64,000 nucleotides of DNA, taken from assembly GCF_045862395.1 (NCBI RefSeq), contig NZ_AP023087.1:1488001-1552000 (forward strand). The letters are read 5' to 3'. The stretch comes from Marinicellulosiphila megalodicopiae. GTDB taxonomy: Bacteria > Pseudomonadota > Gammaproteobacteria > Pseudomonadales > Natronospirillaceae. The position numbers were made by a program, and so were the translations under genes. Under the pieces are notes generated by a model that searched no databases, was not told the DNA's origin, and worked only from the letters and a program-made list of their open reading frames with translations. Shown one piece after another: positions 8,857 to 18,218 of this stretch (the stretch's first letter is position 1; each line of letters begins with the position of its first letter).

Positions 8857-9603
8857 TTATTCAAAAAAATGTAAATCGGTGAATTCTGTAATGCAAAAAT
8901 CCGGCTGGCAATGTTTTTCATCACCTACGTGATACTTTCCTGATTGAACTAAGGCAGTTTTAAAGTTAACTGCTTTTGCACCTTGTATATCAGTTTGATA
9001 ATCATCGCCTATTACCAATATTTCTAGATCTTGATTTTTAAATGAGTGGCTTGCATTTATAAAATAATCAGTCGATGGTTTACCAATCACGTCAATTGTT
9101 GTTTGAGTGATCGATTCAATCAACGCGACAAAGGCACCAGTATCAATTTGTTTATGACTGTTTTTTAAATAAAATAAAGAACGCGACGCAGTTATGATCG
9201 GTATGCCTTTTTGCGCAAAGTCGATGATGTTTTGTAATGTACAATAGCCTGCGTCGTTTTTTTCAAAATCTAATAAAATGATGATTTCTGGACAGATTGA
9301 ATTATGCTCACAGTGAATTTGCTGCACTTCTAATGTTGACCCAATGATTAATCCAGTTTTAATGCGTTGAGTAGCTAAATAAATATTAATGGCATCGATC
9401 GGTGAATAAAGTTGATTGGCAGTTATATTAATACCTATGGCATTTAATCTATTAATTTGGGACGGTTTATCAATAATGGAATTGGTCGCCAACAAAAAAT
9501 CATAATGTTGATTTTGTAATTGTTGAATAAATGCGACACTATTATTAATGGGTTGATCATTTTGAACAATGGTCCCATCAATATCAATAATGAAATTGTA
9601 CAT
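8857..9603 (-). CDS. HAD-superfamily phosphatase, NagD-like (subfamily IIA)
   Basis: A 248-residue cytosolic phosphatase. HAD motif I is DIDGTI at residues 7-12, with nucleophile Asp7 and general acid Asp9. Motif II Ser/Thr occurs in LLATNS, motif III Lys in GKPS, and motif IV in IGDDYQTDIQGA. A class IIA cap lies between motifs II and III, as in NagD. The exact nucleotide or sugar-phosphate substrate cannot be assigned. AAGGA precedes the ATG. Confidence 0.85.
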   Translation of the reverse strand: MYNFIIDIDGTIVQNDQPINNSVAFIQQLQNQHYDFLLATNSIIDKPSQINRLNAIGINITANQLYSPIDAINIYLATQRIKTGLIIGSTLEVQQIHCEHNSICPEIIILLDFEKNDAGYCTLQNIIDFAQKGIPIITASRSLFYLKNSHKQIDTGAFVALIESITQTTIDVIGKPSTDYFINASHSFKNQDLEILVIGDDYQTDIQGAKAVNFKTALVQSGKYHVGDEKHCQPDFCITEFTDLHFFE

Positions 9604-9670
9604 ACAAAATCCTTAGGTTTAGAAAAACAGGTCTTTTAAGGCAAGCTAAAAAGACCCATCATCGGGTTAT

Positions 9671-10159
9671 TTATGCTTCGTCGTCGTCTTCTTCATCGCC
9701 TTCAAACATATCAAAAAATACACCTGCAATATCTTGCGGCATAACTTCTAACCAGCGAGGCATGACCTCTTCGTAACTTTTACCATCTTCATCTTCAAAA
9801 TCTACTAAGTCACGAAAGGTTTTAGAATGATCATTAATGGCGAAATACTCTTGATATCCTTCTTCGTGTTCGATTAATGCGTAGATCTCAATGCCTTTAC
9901 CTAATTCTACGATTTTATTTAATAACTCAATCCAATTTGTACCCATCGTATCAATAAACAAATATTCATCTATAGACTCTAAGCCCTCTTGCTCAAATTG
10001 TTGGGAAGTAAAACTTTCAATGATTGCTTCGTCTTGAATGTTCGCGTGTTTAAGTAGTTTTTTGATCAAATCAGCAGCAATGATTTGCTTGCTTTTTAAT
10101 AAATTACTATGAAGGATTAATGGAAGTTTTACTGCAATTGAGCCAAATGCTTCAGCCAT
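9671..10159 (-). CDS. Conserved-looking hypothetical protein with acidic tail
   Basis: A 162-residue soluble protein, not recognised. No signal peptide or membrane helix is seen. The N-terminal half is helical (LKSKQIIAADLIKKLLKH) and the last 12 residues are almost all Asp/Glu. It lies 67 bases upstream of the HAD gene on the same strand, with a GAGA ribosome binding site, so the two may be co-transcribed. No function proposed. Confidence 0.65.
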   Translation of the reverse strand: MAEAFGSIAVKLPLILHSNLLKSKQIIAADLIKKLLKHANIQDEAIIESFTSQQFEQEGLESIDEYLFIDTMGTNWIELLNKIVELGKGIEIYALIEHEEGYQEYFAINDHSKTFRDLVDFEDEDGKSYEEVMPRWLEVMPQDIAGVFFDMFEGDEEDDDEA

Positions 10160-10347
10160 GATGGTATCTCGTTATATTAGTAGTATGAAAAATGCCATAT
10201 TATCACATTAGATTCAAAGGTATGAATGTTGTTTTATAAGGATAAACGCTCAAACGGCTTAACATGTATTATTTGATGTTCTAACATTTTTCATATTGAA
10301 TGCACTAAACCTAGGCTTTATATTGACTGTCATTATGAAAATATTAA

Positions 10348-11484
10348 GTGAATCGTAAAATGTATGAATGTTTTAGAAAATTACCTCTATTAGTTATTGG
10401 GTTGACATCAATTACATCATTTGGCTTTGCATTTGATAGTGAGGCTGAATCTTTATCAAATCAACACCATAACAATCAAGAAACGCCAATAAAAATATCT
10501 GGCTCAATATCATTTGATGGGTCTTTATTAACCAGTCAAATGGCCAGCGAAAATTTAACTCAGGATTTGTATTTAAGAAAACTAAAATTAGGCTTTGAAA
10601 AAGAATTTATTGAAAATTGGATGGTAGAGCTAACGCTAGATTTAGAAGAAGATGCCGATGTGAAATTGGACGATTATGCCATAAGTTATGGCGCAATAAA
10701 CGATTTAGATATTGCAGTAGGGGTCGTTGATATTGAATTAGGGTTACAAAATAGCACAAGCAGTAAAGTGTCCAGTACATTGGAAAAAGATCTAGGTACC
10801 AATGCGTTAATTCCCAAAGGAAAATTTGGGCTAGCACTTCAGTGGCATCAAAAACACTATTCGGCTTTTTTTAATATGTTTGAGTCCAACCGTGATTTTA
10901 ATACGGGAAATAATACATATGGGCTTTCGGCAAAATTGAATTATGTATTTTCCAAAGATTATCATTTTGGGGTGAATGTCGCGTTAGTGGATTATGGCAG
11001 CCAGCTTTTTGAGATTAATGCAAAACCTGAATTAAATCTAGCTGATGATTTGATTCAAAGTGATGCCTTTAGAGCGCGTTCATTACGCTTTTTTGCATTA
11101 GAATACGCACAACGATATAACCAATTAAATCTACAATCTGAAGTTATGTGGTTATTTGTAACAGCGGATCAAGAATTTAATCCAGTCAATCCTAATTCCA
11201 GTCATTCAAGTGCGTATTTACAAGCTAGTTATTTTGTAAAAGGCGATGCCAATAAATTCAAAAAAGGAAATTATGCAAAGCGATCAGATACCCAGCATGC
11301 TTTAGAGTTAGTCACACGATTAAGTGGTTTGTATTTGCAAAATGAATCGATCACTGAGTCTATGGTGAATGTATTGATTGGCGTAAATTATTATGTAAAT
11401 GATGATATTAAGTTAATGGGTAATATGGTGATTGTAAAAGATTATGGGCCAGGTTTTGCTGCACGAGCGCAAATCGCGTTTTAA
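10348..11484 (+). CDS. Outer-membrane porin, phosphate-selective OprO/OprP-like
   Basis: A 378-residue protein with a signal peptide (hydrophobic core about residues 13-28, FGFA cleavage region). A beta-strand-rich region has the layout of the phosphate-selective porin O/P family: an opening SGSISFDG strand, then LYLRKLKLGFEKEF followed by WMVELTLDLEED, and a terminal aromatic strand ending in F. The start codon is GTG at 10348, or ATG at 10360 four codons later. It stands alone, so specificity (phosphate, polyphosphate or other anion) is inference from family resemblance. Confidence 0.7.
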   Translation: MNRKMYECFRKLPLLVIGLTSITSFGFAFDSEAESLSNQHHNNQETPIKISGSISFDGSLLTSQMASENLTQDLYLRKLKLGFEKEFIENWMVELTLDLEEDADVKLDDYAISYGAINDLDIAVGVVDIELGLQNSTSSKVSSTLEKDLGTNALIPKGKFGLALQWHQKHYSAFFNMFESNRDFNTGNNTYGLSAKLNYVFSKDYHFGVNVALVDYGSQLFEINAKPELNLADDLIQSDAFRARSLRFFALEYAQRYNQLNLQSEVMWLFVTADQEFNPVNPNSSHSSAYLQASYFVKGDANKFKKGNYAKRSDTQHALELVTRLSGLYLQNESITESMVNVLIGVNYYVNDDIKLMGNMVIVKDYGPGFAARAQIAF

Positions 11485-11614
11485 GTCAAGATGACAGCTA
11501 AATGTTTATTGATCAAACATTCGGTTTCTTAATAAAACGGTTAATGTTATCGTGAAAAAAACGCCTAGGTATTATACTTAGGATTATGTCCATTTAATTA
11601 TATAGAATTGAATT

Positions 11615-12646
11615 ATGCTTATAGATTGGTTAGATAATATTTTTCAACATTTCCCGACACTAATACAACTGAGTGTATTTGTAGGCAGTATATTTTTTGT
11701 TAAATGGTGGATGCTAGGATCACGTTTGCAACTGGGAGCTGAAGCAAAACTTCCTCGTCAGGTTTTATTTTTCTTTATTAGTATCGTTATTTTTGTTGGT
11801 TTGATTTTAGTGCTGAATGTACCAGAATCCATCAAAGGGCAAATATTAAGTTTATTAGGGATTTTATTGACTGCTGTGATTGCATTGTCTTCTACAACAT
11901 TTGTGGCAAATGCAATGAGTGGCCTGTTATTAAGAATGATCAACAGTTTTAAGCCTGGTGATTTTATTAAAGTGCAAGGGCAGTTTGGTCGAGTCACACA
12001 ACGAGGGTTATTTCACTGTGAAATTCAAACAGAAGATCGAGATTTAACTACAATTCCTAATTTATATTTAATGACGAATAACGTCAGTGTAATTCACAAA
12101 TCTGGTACGATTGTGTCAGTGAGTTTGTCATTAGGTTATGAATATCATCATCAAATTATTGAACCATTATTATTGAAAAGTGCACAGGACACCCAATTAA
12201 CTGATCCATTTGTGATGGTGACTGAGCTGTCGGATTTTTCTGTTTCTTATAAAGTTGCGGGTTTTTTAGAAGATGTTACTAAAAATTTAACAGTTCGTTC
12301 AAAATTACGTAAAAACATTTTGACAGTTTTGCATTCAAATAATATTGAAATTGTCTCTCCAAATTTCGTTAATCAACGAGTGTATGATTTGGCGGCACAA
12401 TTTATTCCTAAAGCTCAGCCTACAATGAATCAAGTGTTAAAAAATGAATCCATAGCAGAAGATATTATGTTTGATAAAGGCCAATTAGCTGATGAAATTG
12501 AACAATTAACTTATGAAAACTCTATCGATCAAGCCCATATGATGCTTTTACTTACATCTGTTGAAAATCTAGAGGATGAAACAATTAAAGATCAACTTTT
12601 GAAAAAAGTAGAATCATTAAAAGAGTCTAAAGACGCTCAGTCATAG
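11615..12646 (+). CDS. Small-conductance mechanosensitive (MscS-family) channel
   Basis: A 343-residue inner-membrane protein. There are three hydrophobic helices in the first 115 residues. The MscS pore/beta-domain signature follows: FVANAMSGLLLRM then FKPGDFIKVQGQFGRV and TIPNLYLM (about residues 93-155). A cytoplasmic tail of about 150 residues ends with an acidic, helical extension (EDETIKDQLLKK) that is longer than in the E. coli core protein. It probably relieves osmotic downshock, although the divergent pore helix could mean other gating. A second MscS-family gene lies at 54439. Confidence 0.85.
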   Translation: MLIDWLDNIFQHFPTLIQLSVFVGSIFFVKWWMLGSRLQLGAEAKLPRQVLFFFISIVIFVGLILVLNVPESIKGQILSLLGILLTAVIALSSTTFVANAMSGLLLRMINSFKPGDFIKVQGQFGRVTQRGLFHCEIQTEDRDLTTIPNLYLMTNNVSVIHKSGTIVSVSLSLGYEYHHQIIEPLLLKSAQDTQLTDPFVMVTELSDFSVSYKVAGFLEDVTKNLTVRSKLRKNILTVLHSNNIEIVSPNFVNQRVYDLAAQFIPKAQPTMNQVLKNESIAEDIMFDKGQLADEIEQLTYENSIDQAHMMLLLTSVENLEDETIKDQLLKKVESLKESKDAQS

Positions 12647-12720
12647 AGCAGGGCGAAATACTTAATACCGCATAAGGAAAATGCAATATAAATCAATAAA
12701 TACAAAACTGTGTAAATAAT

Positions 12721-12750
12721 TTGACATTTTTTTGTAACAAAGCTTAATAA
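12721..12750 (+). promoter_or_regulatory. Candidate sigma-70 promoter
   Basis: A perfect -35 box TTGACA (12721-12726) is followed after 18 bases by TAATAA (12745-12750), about 32 bases upstream of the ATP-grasp gene. It would drive the gene set starting at 12782. Confidence 0.4.
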
Positions 12751-12781
12751 GGTGAATCTTATAGTCAACTATTAAAGATGT

Positions 12782-13873
12782 ATGACTATGAATTCACCAT
12801 TTATCTCACCTGGAATGCCACCACTAGATCAAAAAGGTAAGCAAACTTCATTTTTTGAATTTTGGCCAATGTGGCTGATGTACCTGCCTGTTTTTTTTAT
12901 GTGGATTATTTGGGCCATTCGATATCGTTCATTAACTTTACCTTTAATTGCCAATCCAAAAATTAATTTATCTGGAATGGTCGGTACTCCAAAAAGCGAC
13001 ATATTTAATATGGCGGGTGAATTTGCAAAATCGTCCATTCTGGATTGGTTTGTGGTTCATCAATCTAAGTATTCATATCAACAGATCGTTACTCAAATGC
13101 AACATAAAGGTTTTTCATTTCCGATTGTGGTTAAGCCAGATATTGGCTGTCGTGGAACCGGAGTGAAATTGATTAAAACCGAGCAAGAATTAAAAACAGT
13201 TTTAACTACTTACAGCGAAGATTCACCGATAATGGTACAGAAATTGTCGGATTTTGAAGCAGAAGTAGGTTTGTTTTATGTGAAATTGCCTGGGCAAAAA
13301 ACGGGCACCATTCAAAGTATGGCATTTAAATATAGCCCTTATGTGGTGGGTGATGGCACTTCAACGCTTGGAGAGTTATTGCAAAAAGATGATCGTGCAA
13401 AAGATCTTTTGGATATTTATCAAAACAGTTGCGATTTTGATTTGGTGTTAAAACCTGAAGAACCGCATAAACTGGTTTTTTCTGCTAGTCATTGTCGCGG
13501 TGCAATTTTCAGAGACGGTATTGAATTTAATACTCCAGAGCTTGAAGCGCAACTAGATAAAATTATGTCGGATATTCCCGATTTCAATTACGGTCGATTA
13601 GATGTGAAATTTAAAGATTTAATGTCTTTGCAAAAAGGTCAGACATTGCAAATTGTCGAAATTAATGGTGCAGCGTCAGAGTCGCTTCATATTTGGGATC
13701 GTAATGCGAATTTAAATCAAGCATTTTGTGCGTTGTTATGGCAATACAAAACATTATTTTTATTGGGTAAACAGGCTCGCGAAAAAGGAGTTAAGACGCC
13801 AGGAATAAAAGCGTTAATCAAAGCATGGTTACACGAACGAAGTTTAGTTAAATTTTATCCAGTTAACGATTGA
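12782..13873 (+). CDS. ATP-grasp domain protein linked to an acyltransferase
   Basis: A 363-residue protein with one N-terminal hydrophobic helix (about residues 28-45) and then an ATP-grasp fold. FPIVVKPDIGCRGTGVKLI (about 117-135) is the ATP-binding Lys/Gly loop, and the metal-binding end EINGAASES lies near 300. The layout resembles D-Ala-D-Ala ligase/carboxylase-amine ligase relatives, but I do not recognise the substrate. It lies 7 bases from the OlsF-like acyltransferase, so a joint role in making an amino-acid or peptide lipid is plausible but unproven. Confidence 0.65.
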   Translation: MTMNSPFISPGMPPLDQKGKQTSFFEFWPMWLMYLPVFFMWIIWAIRYRSLTLPLIANPKINLSGMVGTPKSDIFNMAGEFAKSSILDWFVVHQSKYSYQQIVTQMQHKGFSFPIVVKPDIGCRGTGVKLIKTEQELKTVLTTYSEDSPIMVQKLSDFEAEVGLFYVKLPGQKTGTIQSMAFKYSPYVVGDGTSTLGELLQKDDRAKDLLDIYQNSCDFDLVLKPEEPHKLVFSASHCRGAIFRDGIEFNTPELEAQLDKIMSDIPDFNYGRLDVKFKDLMSLQKGQTLQIVEINGAASESLHIWDRNANLNQAFCALLWQYKTLFLLGKQAREKGVKTPGIKALIKAWLHERSLVKFYPVND

Positions 13874-13880
13874 GAATGAT

Positions 13881-15632
13881 ATGTCAGTAAATAACCCATT
13901 TAGAATTCCGTTAAAAAATAATTTAGTGGCGAAATCATTAGAGATGATTTTAGGTTTAAAGCCGTTGGCGCAGCATTATGATCTTCGTCCACAAAACCTA
14001 GATGCAACTGCATTTTTAGCATATACCCAAGACGCATTAGGTTTAGAAAGTTGCAGAATTAATTTTGAAGAAAATCTGAAAAAAATTCCAAAAGACGGAC
14101 CGTTAATTATTGTGGCAAATCATCCTTTAGGTGGATTAGAAGGCGTAGTATTAAGTCAATTATTACTTAAATATCGTCCAGATTTAAAAGTATTAACGAA
14201 TAAATTACTGACACACATTCCTGAATTTAAAGAATTATTCATAGGTGTAAATGTACTTGCCAAGGACGCAAAGGCTGAAAATTTTAAAGGCATTAAAACG
14301 TCAAGTAAGCACTTATCTAACGGTGGTGCGTTGTTGATTTTTCCTGCGGGAAAAGTCTCGTCGTTAAATATTAAAAAATTGCGCATTGAAGATATAGCAT
14401 GGAATCGACAAGTGGGACTTTGGGCAAAAAAATACGAATCTAATGTATTGCCAATTCGAATTAATGGCTTAAATAGTTTTAAATTTTATCTATCGGGTTT
14501 AATTCATCCACGTTTACGAACCTTATTATTGCCTCGTGAATTTGTAAATAAACGCGGTAAACACATTGATATCTCAATTGGTAATATCATTGAACCAAAA
14601 GAAATTAAAGGTTTAAGTGATGCCCAAGCCCTCACAAATTACTTTCGGTTGTGTACAGATTTATTAAAAGACAATACTTCAAAAAAAGGCATCATCCCTG
14701 AAGGGCAAAATCATTTGCCTATCTCCAAACCACCAGAACGAGATATATTAGACTGTGCAGTGAATCAATTATCAGAATATAGGTTAATAAAGTTTAAACA
14801 TTATTCAGTTTATTGTGTGCCAGGTAGTGAAATTGGTGTCATCAGAAATGAATTGGCATTTGCAAGAGAGCTCACATTTCGCACCGCCAATGAAGGAACA
14901 GGGCAGCTTGAAGATTGGGATGAATATAATGAATATTATCTTCAGTTGTTTGTTTATGACCATACCAACAAAAAATTAGCAGGTGCTTACCGTATGGCTG
15001 AAACATTTAAAGTGTTAGACAGTCATGGTGTGAAAGGGTTGTACAGCAATAAAATGTATAACTACGATGAAAAATTATTACGTGACATTGGCCCTGCTTT
15101 AGAAGTTGGTCGCTCGTTTGTTCACCCAGATTACCAAAAAAGAACCGCTGTTTTAGATTTATTATGGAAAGGCATAGGTACCTATGTTGCTCTAAATAAT
15201 CAGATTACTACGGTATTTGGTGGTGTAAGTATCTCTCAAGAATATTCAGAACAAGCCCGTGTGTTTATTGCAGATTCTATGCTGTCGAGTTTTAAATTCG
15301 ATCGAGTAATTTTTAATGTAGCGCCTAAAATTCCTTTGAAAGTAAAAAGTAAATTATGGAGCTCTGAGCACCTTTATAGTATTGGTAATGTGCCGTTATT
15401 TAATAAATTATTAGGTCAGTTTGAGCAGGGAAAAGTGATTCCTATTTTGATCCGACATTATTTAGCGCTCAACGGAAAGTTTGTTTGCTTTTCAGTGAAT
15501 CAAGATCTAAATGAATCATTAGATGGTTTGATTTTGGTTGATTTTGCGACCATGCCGGCTAAGTATTTAAAACGATATTTAGGTGAGCAAGGCTCAATAG
15601 AATATAAAAGAAAGTGGAGTATTAATGATTGA
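13881..15632 (+). CDS. olsF: Bifunctional ornithine-lipid-type acyltransferase (OlsF-like)
   Basis: A 583-residue fusion. Residues about 1-280 form a PlsC-like O-acyltransferase with NHPLGGLEG (His81); the acidic residue expected after the motif is Glu87 rather than the usual Asp. Residues about 310-580 form an OlsB-like GNAT N-acyltransferase, seen from AREL(T)FR, GAYRMAETF, the GLYSNKMYNYD segment, VGRSFVHPDYQ and FGGVSIS. OlsF of Serratia has this same order and makes ornithine lipid in two steps. Acylation of ornithine here is inference; another amino acid is possible. It overlaps the next gene by 8 bases and follows the ATP-grasp gene by 7. Confidence 0.75.
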   Translation: MSVNNPFRIPLKNNLVAKSLEMILGLKPLAQHYDLRPQNLDATAFLAYTQDALGLESCRINFEENLKKIPKDGPLIIVANHPLGGLEGVVLSQLLLKYRPDLKVLTNKLLTHIPEFKELFIGVNVLAKDAKAENFKGIKTSSKHLSNGGALLIFPAGKVSSLNIKKLRIEDIAWNRQVGLWAKKYESNVLPIRINGLNSFKFYLSGLIHPRLRTLLLPREFVNKRGKHIDISIGNIIEPKEIKGLSDAQALTNYFRLCTDLLKDNTSKKGIIPEGQNHLPISKPPERDILDCAVNQLSEYRLIKFKHYSVYCVPGSEIGVIRNELAFARELTFRTANEGTGQLEDWDEYNEYYLQLFVYDHTNKKLAGAYRMAETFKVLDSHGVKGLYSNKMYNYDEKLLRDIGPALEVGRSFVHPDYQKRTAVLDLLWKGIGTYVALNNQITTVFGGVSISQEYSEQARVFIADSMLSSFKFDRVIFNVAPKIPLKVKSKLWSSEHLYSIGNVPLFNKLLGQFEQGKVIPILIRHYLALNGKFVCFSVNQDLNESLDGLILVDFATMPAKYLKRYLGEQGSIEYKRKWSIND

Positions 15633-16134
15633 TTTAGTAAGAGCGAGCGTAGAAACAATACAGGAACTCGAATATATTTTAAATAATTTAGACGAGCAAA
15701 CCTACGGGGAAATTGGCACTAAAACCAGTTTTAGCGTGGGTCGTCATCTGCGTCATATCGTTGGATTTTACATTGCACTGCAAAAAAGCAATCAAGATGG
15801 TGTGGCGGATTATACCGTTCGCCAACGAAATAACGTGATCGAAACCGATCTTAGTATTGCAAAAGAACAGGTTGAATCTATTAAAAACTGGTTGCCTACA
15901 CTTGAAAAAGACAAGTCTATTCAAGTTAAAACTGAGATTCAACAATCGCAAACAGTAGACTTAACAATTACATCTTCATTAATTCGTGAACTTGCATATA
16001 TTAGCGAACACAGTATTCATCACATGGCCTACATTAACTTAATGCTCAAAACCATGGGTATTAATTTAGAAAAAGAAGTGGGCGTCGCTCCAAGTACGGC
16101 AAGTTATCTAAGAAATCAAAAGGCAAATGCATAA
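15625..16134 (+). CDS. DinB-superfamily-like protein
   Basis: A 169-residue, mostly helical soluble protein. His residues in the pattern SVGRHLRHIVGFY (about residues 34-46) and EHSIHHMAYINLM (about 130-142) fit the metal-binding triad of DinB/DUF664-type four-helix bundles. No enzymatic role can be assigned. Its start overlaps the end of olsF by 8 bases and its stop overlaps the next start by 1 base, so it is co-translated with its neighbours. Confidence 0.65.
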   Translation: MIDLVRASVETIQELEYILNNLDEQTYGEIGTKTSFSVGRHLRHIVGFYIALQKSNQDGVADYTVRQRNNVIETDLSIAKEQVESIKNWLPTLEKDKSIQVKTEIQQSQTVDLTITSSLIRELAYISEHSIHHMAYINLMLKTMGINLEKEVGVAPSTASYLRNQKANA

Positions 16135-16871
16135 TGTGTACAGTTAGCGCATTTTACGATCAAAGTGGCTTAGTGGTTACAATGAATCGGGACGAGCAGC
16201 GCACAAGACATGAAGCTTTGCCTATAGTTAGTCAAACTATGTTATATCCGGTAGATGAAAAACAAGGTGGCACCTGGATGGGTGGCAATCACAATCAAGT
16301 CATTATGTGTTTGTTAAATTTATATGAGCACGAGTATTTTGTTGGAGAACAATCAAGAGGTAACATCATCCCTGAATTATTGGAATTAAAATCCTTTGAT
16401 GCTATTACTGTTTTTTTGCAATCTCAGTTTGACCCATATTTATATTCTGCTTTTTCACTGTTAACATTTTATAAAAACCAAGTATTTAAAAGCAAATGGG
16501 ATGGCATAAGTTTTACTCATGAATTAAGTAACTTAGATCCTTGGTATTTTTTTACATCTTCAGGGTTAGATTCACTGAATGTACAGTCAGGTCGGCATAT
16601 ACTGTTTGATCAATACAAAACAAAAGGGGCGGACTTTAAACAAGCGAGCAAACCCACATCAATACCCAGTATTCACTTAACCTATGTTAAAGGCAATGAA
16701 ACCCAAAGCTGTTTTGTGCAACGTTTAAAAGTGCATACCAAAAGTATTTGTCAGTACTATGCTGATGAAAAGACTATTAAGTTTCATTATTACCCTGAAA
16801 ATTTAATAGTTGAATATATTAATAATCCAACCATCAATCCAAGTTTATCAAAGGTGTTTTTCTTGGAATAA
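16134..16871 (+). CDS. NRDE/TANGO2-family protein
   Basis: A 245-residue protein that begins MCTVSAFY and carries TMNRDEQRTRHEA, the defining Asn-Arg-Asp-Glu motif (NRDE) of the TANGO2/NRDE family. Cys2 is conserved, as in Ntn-type relatives. The biochemical role of bacterial members is unsettled; the eukaryotic protein is linked to lipid and haem handling. It overlaps the preceding gene by 1 base and is followed 28 bases later by the YHS gene. Confidence 0.8.
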   Translation: MCTVSAFYDQSGLVVTMNRDEQRTRHEALPIVSQTMLYPVDEKQGGTWMGGNHNQVIMCLLNLYEHEYFVGEQSRGNIIPELLELKSFDAITVFLQSQFDPYLYSAFSLLTFYKNQVFKSKWDGISFTHELSNLDPWYFFTSSGLDSLNVQSGRHILFDQYKTKGADFKQASKPTSIPSIHLTYVKGNETQSCFVQRLKVHTKSICQYYADEKTIKFHYYPENLIVEYINNPTINPSLSKVFFLE

Positions 16872-16899
16872 CATTCTGCTAAATCAAAAGAGAGTCATT

Positions 16900-17340
16900 A
16901 TGAATAAATTTTTAGTCGCAATTTCTGTATTAGTTGTCAGTGTATTTAGTCATGCAAAACAAGATGTATATACGTCTTTTGCTAGTGATGAAGCCATTAA
17001 AGGTTACGATCCTGTAGCATATTTCACTCAAAATGAGGCCGTACAAGGCAGTGATGATTTTAGTTTTAATTGGATGGACGTAACCTGGTTATTTGCTTCC
17101 AAACAAAACCTTGATTTGTTTAAATCGAATCCTGAAAAGTACAGTCCTCAGTTTGGTGGGTATTGTGCTTTTGCTATGGCAAGTGGTAAAAAAGTAAAAA
17201 TTAACCCTAAAAACTTCTCAATCATAGATGATAAATTGTATTTAAATTACAACTCTAAAGTGCAACAAAATTGGTTGAAAGACAGCGAAGCGTTAATTAA
17301 AAGAGCAAATGATGTTTGGGTGGACTTTGCTGAATACTGA
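16900..17340 (+). CDS. Exported YHS-domain protein
   Basis: A 146-residue protein with a Sec signal peptide (MNKFLVAISVLVVSVFSHA). The YHS-type core is GYDPVAYFT, WLFASKQNLDLF, NPEKYSPQFGGYCAFAMA, a metal- or cofactor-binding fold common in periplasmic proteins. I chose the ATG at 16900 over one 90 bases upstream because it follows an AAGAGAG ribosome binding site and gives a proper signal peptide. Partner unknown. It ends the 12.8-17.3 kb gene set. Confidence 0.8.
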   Translation: MNKFLVAISVLVVSVFSHAKQDVYTSFASDEAIKGYDPVAYFTQNEAVQGSDDFSFNWMDVTWLFASKQNLDLFKSNPEKYSPQFGGYCAFAMASGKKVKINPKNFSIIDDKLYLNYNSKVQQNWLKDSEALIKRANDVWVDFAEY

Positions 17341-17412
17341 CATGTTGGTAGCAGCTTATTTTTCGCTATGTTTTACATTTGTGTTGCTATAAACGTAACT
17401 GTTTGATTTTAA

Positions 17413-17523
17413 ATGGTTTTTAACAATAGCAAATCTTACTCGAATATTGCATGTATTGTACTATTTATCATGGCTTTTGCGGGGTTTGTAAAAAATGCGT
17501 TGAATGCTGCAACAACAATTTAA
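17413..17523 (+). CDS. Possible small hydrophobic protein
   Basis: A 36-codon frame starting at ATG 17413. It has a hydrophobic stretch (IACIVLFIMAFAGFV) and ends just before a hairpin terminator. No clear ribosome binding site. It may be a real small membrane protein or chance in AT-rich DNA. Confidence 0.25.
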   Translation: MVFNNSKSYSNIACIVLFIMAFAGFVKNALNAATTI

Positions 17524-17528
17524 AACAT

Positions 17529-17558
17529 AGCCTTATTTTTTAATTAGGCTGCTTTTTT
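17529..17558 (+). terminator. Rho-independent terminator
   Basis: AGCCT(T)A...AATTAGGCT, a 5-bp GC-containing stem with an A/T extension, is followed by GCTTTTTTAT. It probably ends the transcript carrying the YHS gene. Confidence 0.6.
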
Positions 17559-18218
17559 ATTGGTGTCAAAATACTTCAATAATTGCTTTCGTTCCTAAGA
17601 AAGTACGCCTCAAAATCACTACATAATGTTAAATGAGAATAATTAGATTGTGATTACTTTAAATTAATAATGTAACCGATTGTGAATAGATATATTTATT
17701 ACTTATATTAAATGTAAATTAATTTACTTTTAATTTATGAGTTTTGTATTATTAGTTATGTATTATTTGTTTTATTTTATATTTATAATGTATTTTTTTT
17801 GGTTAAAGTGTAATTAAAATATACCATTTAAGTAATAATTATTATGATTTTTCAAAGTTAATGACTAGTTAAATGACTAATTAAATTGCTGAATTACAAC
17901 TAATGATGGTTGTATATGTTACATTAATGACACAGGGTGTAATATATGTAATCGTTTTAATGCTCGGTTTCACAAATAGTACTTTAATTTATATTCCAAA
18001 TGAAAAACATCCTATATATTCGGCGCAACTTCTTTAGAAAGCATAATTTAAAAGTAATAAAAATAGTAAATTATTTTCTTGTTACTTTTTATATTTTTAA
18101 GTGATTTTTTGATAAAAATTTTTTTCACGATTTTGCTTTGTTTAGTCTTAATACTTAAAATTAATCATTGATTGAAGTTAACGAAAATTAGTATTTATCA
18201 AATTTATTGAGGTCAGTT
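17559..18218. other. AT-rich intergenic stretch
   Basis: About 660 bases of very AT-rich DNA with many stops in all frames and no gene that I can support. Short runs such as TAATGACTAGTTAAATGACTAATTAAAT near 17862 are imperfect direct repeats. It forms the left margin of the accessory island. Confidence 0.6.
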
